Source: Alphaproteobacteria bacterium (GTDB lineage Bacteria; Pseudomonadota; Alphaproteobacteria; JABAAW01). Taken from it: DNA of 6,402 nt. This document shows positions 5,878-6,402 of this stretch, one piece after another. The stretch is taken from positions 1 to 6,402 of the forward strand of contig JABAAS010000068.1 of assembly GCA_014238625.1 (NCBI GenBank), read 5' to 3'. How positions within the stretch are numbered: the stretch's first letter is position 1; each line of letters opens with the position of its first letter. The notes beneath the pieces are model-generated. The model saw nothing but the letters and a program-made list of their open reading frames with translations. It ran no database searches and had not been told where the DNA came from. The position numbers were made by a program, and so were the translations under genes.

Positions 5878-6402
5878 TTGTCTAGGGATAGAAGCGATCG
5901 AGTTATTCTGAGCTTGCAAGGGGTTAGCAAGGATTTTGCTCAGGGTCGCAGGCTTTTAGATAATTTGACACTTGGCTTTTTTGCGGGAGCGAAGATAGGC
6001 ATTCTTGGGATTAACGGTAGTGGCAAGTCTTCGCTTTTGCGCATTATGGCAGGCGAGGACAAGAGCTTCAGCGGCGAGTTGCGTCTTGAGAAGGGTATGC
6101 GAGTTGGCTATTTAGCGCAGGAGCCGTACTTATCATCGGACAAGAGCGTCTCCTCTACGATTATGGAGGGTTTAGCTGATAAGCAGGGATTACTGGATCG
6201 TTTTAACGAGGTTTCGAGCAGCTTATGCGCGTCTGATTTGTCGGAGGATTTAATGTCTTCACTTTTAGAGGAGCAATCGAGCCTGCAGGAGCGTATTGAT
6301 TCTGTTGATGGTTGGAATTTAGCGAATGAGGTAGAGGTAGCGTCGGAGGCATTGCGTTGTGCGGAGGGTGATTCATTAGTTGGCACATTGTCTGGCGGCG
6401 AG
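5878..6402 (+). CDS. ettA: ABC-F translation factor EttA, N-terminal part (cut by window end)
   Basis: EttA is a cytoplasmic ATPase that binds the ribosomal E site and throttles translation according to the ATP/ADP ratio. The frame stays open to the last base, giving 175 residues of a protein that is about 555 long in E. coli. Seen are FFAGAKIG (35-42), Walker A GINGSGKS (44-51) with LLRIMAG after it, the Q-loop GYLAQEP (77-83), the LLDRFNEV and LLEEQ...LQERID region, ALRC (158-161) and the start of the ABC signature LSGGE (171-175). The order and spacing match EttA rather than Uup or other ABC-F proteins. The Walker B, second ATPase domain and linker lie beyond the window. The start is uncertain: an in-frame TAG sits at 5857-5859 and the only usual start codon before the conserved region is TTG at 5878, with only weak Shine-Dalgarno matches upstream. 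The gene begins 49 bases after the cyclase stop, with no terminator seen, so co-transcription is possible. Confidence 0.93.
   Translation, partial: MSRDRSDRVILSLQGVSKDFAQGRRLLDNLTLGFFAGAKIGILGINGSGKSSLLRIMAGEDKSFSGELRLEKGMRVGYLAQEPYLSSDKSVSSTIMEGLADKQGLLDRFNEVSSSLCASDLSEDLMSSLLEEQSSLQERIDSVDGWNLANEVEVASEALRCAEGDSLVGTLSGGE

Overview
The window carries six genes in about 6.4 kb, with little intergenic space and no RNA genes, CRISPR array or insertion sequence that I can see. The FdhD has a Cys-Ala-Gln-Gly active-site loop and the C-terminal block GRLTSEMVIK...SRSGFTAWG. I remember this form from alpha- and betaproteobacterial FdhD proteins. Together with a Tat-exported enzyme and an EttA-type ABC-F protein it suggests a proteobacterium that makes molybdenum enzymes such as formate dehydrogenase. 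G+C is moderate, and the + strand is rich in G over C throughout, whichever strand is coding. The taxonomic placement is inference only.

Layout. (1) Positions 42-986, + strand: fdhD, the sulfurtransferase that activates formate dehydrogenase. (2) Positions 992-2404 and 2439-3863, both - strand: a tandem pair of very similar polytopic membrane proteins of about 470 residues. Their first outer loop carries an Asp-Glu motif and a later HPP motif like those of GT-C (PMT/ArnT-like) glycosyltransferases; no database name is assigned. (3) Positions 3864-3939: a short, very A+T-rich divergent promoter region. (4) Positions 3940-4713, + strand: mobA, molybdenum cofactor guanylyltransferase, with unusual serine-rich insertions. 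(5) Positions 4714-4856: a leader region with a candidate promoter, a 10-bp-spaced direct repeat, a small hairpin and a strong ribosome binding site. (6) Positions 4857-5828, + strand: a Tat-exported metal-dependent cyclase/amidohydrolase. (7) Positions 5878-6402, + strand: the N-terminal part of the ABC-F translation factor EttA, cut by the window end.

How the genes fit together. FdhD and MobA both act on the bis-MGD molybdenum cofactor: MobA attaches GMP to molybdopterin, and FdhD sulfurates the cofactor for formate dehydrogenase. The divergently oriented glycosyltransferase-like pair sits between them and has no evident link to cofactor chemistry, so it may be inserted cargo. The exported cyclase would use the same Tat system as periplasmic molybdoenzymes, but its substrate is unknown. 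I see no clear new multi-gene system. The most unusual items are the duplicated membrane protein, with an identical core, divergent outer loops and an Asp-to-Glu change at the putative catalytic position, and the serine-rich insertion inside the nucleotide-binding loop of MobA.
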